From: CBDCZI01 sp965224495
GTDB taxonomy: Bacteria > Bacteroidota > Bacteroidia > Cytophagales > JAAEPT01
Assembly: GCA_965224495.1 (NCBI GenBank)
Contig: CBDCZI010000015.1
Span: forward strand, 62,001-126,000
Reading direction: 5' to 3'
Length of the DNA: 64,000 nucleotides
Each line of letters starts with the position of its first letter. The first letter of the stretch is position 1. Of this stretch, positions 62,076 to 64,000 are shown piece by piece. The notes beneath the pieces were generated by a model, which was not told where the DNA came from, did not search any database, and was given only the letters and a program-made list of their open reading frames with translations. Both the position numbers and the translations under genes were made by a program.

Positions 62076-62861
62076 CTACCAACTACCTCCCGCTCCTCCT
62101 CCACCAAAGCCTCCGCCACCAAAACCTCCAAAACTACCGCCTCCAGAACTTCCTCCGAAACCACCACCTCCAAAGCCTCCACTACCGAAACCTCCGCCAA
62201 AAACACCTCCACCAAGACCTCCTCTTCTTTGTGAGGGCAGGTCACCGATAACGTGTGATTGATTTTTTCGCCTTCTTGATATAACAAAAAGAAACAGTAA
62301 AATAATTAATATTAGAACAACCGTTGAAGGCATTCCGTCTTCTTCTCCCACAGGGAAAGCATCAAACTCTCCCGAGAACAATTGAAACATTTTATTTGTA
62401 GCCAAATCAACACCAGCATAATATTTCCCTTGCCTAAAATAAGGTAACATATACTGATCAACCAGTTGTTTTGCCTGAAAATCGGTCAACAAATGCTCCA
62501 CACCATACCCCGAAGCAATAAACGTTTTTCTATCTTGGATAGCAACAACAATCGCTACACCATTATCTGCCTTCCCTTGTCCAACACCCCATTTATGTCC
62601 TAATTCAGTAGCATAAGTAGCTATATCATCTCCTTCAAGACCATTTACAAACACAACTACTATTTGTGTAGAAGTCGAATCATCGTAAGCCTTTAGTTTG
62701 TTTTCTAACGTTTGGAGTTGTAAAGAAGAAAGTGTTTGTGTGAAATCATTAACCAAACGAGGAGGATTTGGTTTCTCAGGTATTGCACCGACTAACCGAA
62801 ACCCAAATACCACTAATAAAAGCAGTAAAATGTACTTGTATTTAGTTTGTACTAACCTCAT
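62076..62861 (-). CDS. TPM-domain membrane protein with Gly-rich tail (YgcG-like)
   Basis: TPM-domain proteins are envelope proteins linked to photosystem repair in plants; in bacteria their role is unclear. The 261-aa product has a signal/first helix (about 8-27), a TPM domain (about 38-155, VNDFTQTLSSLQLQTLE, STQIVVVFVNG, GHKWGVGQGKADNGVAI), a second membrane helix (VVLILIILLFLFVIS, about 181-195) and a C-terminal tail almost wholly of Gly, Phe and Ser. Together with lemA and the next TPM gene it forms the classic lemA-ygcG cluster. Confidence 0.9.
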   Translation of the reverse strand: MRLVQTKYKYILLLLLVVFGFRLVGAIPEKPNPPRLVNDFTQTLSSLQLQTLENKLKAYDDSTSTQIVVVFVNGLEGDDIATYATELGHKWGVGQGKADNGVAIVVAIQDRKTFIASGYGVEHLLTDFQAKQLVDQYMLPYFRQGKYYAGVDLATNKMFQLFSGEFDAFPVGEEDGMPSTVVLILIILLFLFVISRRRKNQSHVIGDLPSQRRGGLGGGVFGGGFGSGGFGGGGFGGSSGGGSFGGFGGGGFGGGGAGGSW

Positions 62862-63264
62862 TAGTCAATTCATTAATATCTCCTTCTTGGTAAGGAAAAT
62901 GATTTTTAAGTTGGATTAGAACTTGGCTAATTGCAAATTCTAATCCTTCCTTATGTTTGTTTACTTTAAAAAATCGCAACGCATTATTTCTTACTTCGTC
63001 CCAAAAAGACTGCCCTACTAAATTGTGAACACCCTTATCTCCCAATACAGCAAATTGCTTATCATCTGTCGAAAGGTAAAAAAGCACCCCGTTTTGTAGC
63101 TTTGTTTTTTCCATTTCCAACTCTTTGAAAACAGCCAAGGCACGATCAACCACAAATTTTTCTGGGCAAGTACTTTCTATTCTTATTCGCAATTCGGCAC
63201 TTGTTTCCAATTCCGAATCGACGATAAGTTGCTCTAATTGGGCGAGAGAAAGTTTAGAAAACAT
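62842..63264 (-). CDS. Short TPM-domain protein
   Basis: The 140-aa product is a second TPM domain without signal peptide or tail (LSLAQLEQLIVDSELETSAELRIRI, quoted in halves LSLAQLEQLI and VDSELETSAELRIRI; then GVLFYLSTDDKQFAVLGDKG). It overlaps the following YgcG-like gene by 20 bp and begins 2 bp after lemA, so all three genes are cotranscribed. Such short TPM proteins are usual in Bacteroidota copies of this operon. Confidence 0.88.
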   Translation of the reverse strand: MFSKLSLAQLEQLIVDSELETSAELRIRIESTCPEKFVVDRALAVFKELEMEKTKLQNGVLFYLSTDDKQFAVLGDKGVHNLVGQSFWDEVRNNALRFFKVNKHKEGLEFAISQVLIQLKNHFPYQEGDINELTNEVSTN

Positions 63265-63266
63265 GC

Positions 63267-63845
63267 TTAAAACTGAACGTTTGGAGTTTTCTCAGCCGCT
63301 TTGTCCGCTTGGAAATAACCTGCTTTTTCAAAACCTACAATATTTGCCACGATAGTTTGTGGAAACTGACGAATATAAGAATTGTAATCTTTCACTGTTT
63401 CATTGAAACGCATTCTTTCTGTCGTCACTCTGTTTTCTGTTCCCTCCAATTGGTTTTGTAATTGCAAGAAATTTTGGTTTGTTTTCAAATCAGGGTATCT
63501 CTCCACAACCACCATCAATTTTGACAATGCCGAAGATAAACCATCTTGTGCAGCTTGAAATTTTTGTATCATTTCAGGAGTCAATTTAGAAGCATCAACA
63601 TTTACTGCCGTTGCTTTTGCTCTCGCTTCAATTACTGCTACTAAAACCTCTTTTTCGTGCTTCGCTGCACCTTTTACCGTGTTTACGAGGTTTGGAATCA
63701 AGTCCGCTCTACGTTGGTAAACGTTTTGTACCTGTCCCCATTGTGCCTGTACGGCTTCGTCTTTGCTCACCATCGAGTTGTACCCGCAGCTACTGAATAA
63801 AGAAGCTAAAACTCCCAATAAAATTAGTCTAAATGTCGTTTTCAT
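63267..63845 (-). CDS. lemA: LemA-family protein
   Basis: LemA proteins are membrane-anchored helical proteins of unknown function. The 192-aa product has an N-terminal hydrophobic anchor (about 5-19) that ends FSSCGYN, so a lipoprotein anchor (Cys20) is likely, then the family block QWGQVQNVYQRRADLIPNLV (about 36-55) and ETVKDYNSYIRQFPQTI. First gene of the lemA-TPM-TPM operon. A TATATTTG -7 box lies 27 nt upstream on the minus strand. Confidence 0.93.
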   Translation of the reverse strand: MKTTFRLILLGVLASLFSSCGYNSMVSKDEAVQAQWGQVQNVYQRRADLIPNLVNTVKGAAKHEKEVLVAVIEARAKATAVNVDASKLTPEMIQKFQAAQDGLSSALSKLMVVVERYPDLKTNQNFLQLQNQLEGTENRVTTERMRFNETVKDYNSYIRQFPQTIVANIVGFEKAGYFQADKAAEKTPNVQF

Positions 63846-63871
63846 CGTTTTTATAATTAATAATTAGTATT

Positions 63872-63879
63872 CAAATATA
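63872..63879 (-). promoter_or_regulatory. Candidate -7 promoter box for the lemA operon
   Basis: On the minus strand TATATTTG matches TAnnTTTG, 27 nt before the lemA ATG. A TTTG (63894-63897) lies 14 nt further upstream, shorter than the usual 17-20. Confidence 0.45.
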
Positions 63880-64000
63880 AAGGATATACGCACCAAACAG
63901 AAAAAACGGACAACAAATTTGATAAAAACGGACAATTAGTTGGGTATTCCCTCTTTTGTGATAAAAAAAAGCACCACTTCTTCTTAGTAAAAACATCGAT

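Overview
The window looks like a chromosomal segment of a low-GC Bacteroidota member, most probably order Flavobacteriales. The evidence: a PorP/SprF-family membrane protein next to a giant surface protein with a gliding-motility-type (type B) C-terminal sorting domain, which marks a type IX secretion system (T9SS); a small Hc1-like histone; an alpha-oxoamine synthase of the sphingolipid/sulfonolipid type; PD40/OmpA and DUF349 proteins; and promoters of the form TTTG - about 17-20 nt - TAnnTTTG. No rRNA genes, CRISPR arrays, integrases or transposases were seen. One tRNA (Thr-UGU) is present.

Layout. 0-6.6 kb: a very large alpha-2-macroglobulin-like lipoprotein, then an intergenic structured element. 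6.6-10.5 kb: a small predicted outer-membrane protein and a compact serine operon with all three enzymes (serB-like phosphatase, serA, serC). 10.5-15.7 kb: a membrane nucleotide-sugar dehydratase (CapD/WbpM type), a YafV-type omega-amidase, def, ruvX and a DEAD-box helicase. 15.7-30.1 kb (mostly minus strand): the accessory region. Read in the direction of transcription it holds a PD40/OmpA protein, a giant T9SS adhesin split by a one-base frameshift, a PorP/SprF protein, an orphan Rhs C-terminal tip with a candidate membrane immunity protein, and two modules in which a short orphan tail overlaps a lipoprotein gene. 30.1-35.1 kb: a dispersed palindromic repeat, a tiny basic protein, a second DEAD-box helicase with a decayed copy of its own 3' end, a CapA-like protein, a MerR regulator, a frameshifted dprA and tRNA-Thr. 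35.3-39.0 kb: three tightly overlapping membrane-protein genes (one HTTM-like, one GT-C-like) and a family 9 glycosyltransferase. 39.1-53.7 kb: housekeeping genes (pyrR, pyrB, an FKBP isomerase, leuB, histone, oxoamine synthase, TPR protein, maf, gpsA, class IV aminotransferase, dolichol-phosphate-mannose-like synthase, protoporphyrinogen oxidase, a split kinase pair, a HAD phosphatase, rpsT). 53.7-64 kb: a three-gene envelope-protein operon, fabG, a VWA membrane protein, a DUF349 protein and the lemA-TPM-TPM operon.

The most unusual parts are: (1) the Rhs-tip/immunity-like modules directly downstream of a T9SS adhesin-PorP pair; (2) a palindromic dispersed repeat that has expanded as 21-bp units inside the alpha-2-macroglobulin reading frame and recurs 28 kb away; (3) two independent single-base frameshifts (adhesin, dprA) at short homopolymers, which could be real mutations, phase variation or assembly errors; (4) a remnant duplication of a helicase gene end; and (5) the uncharacterised HTTM/GT-C-like membrane operon. 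All function calls rest on motif recognition by eye; no database search was run.
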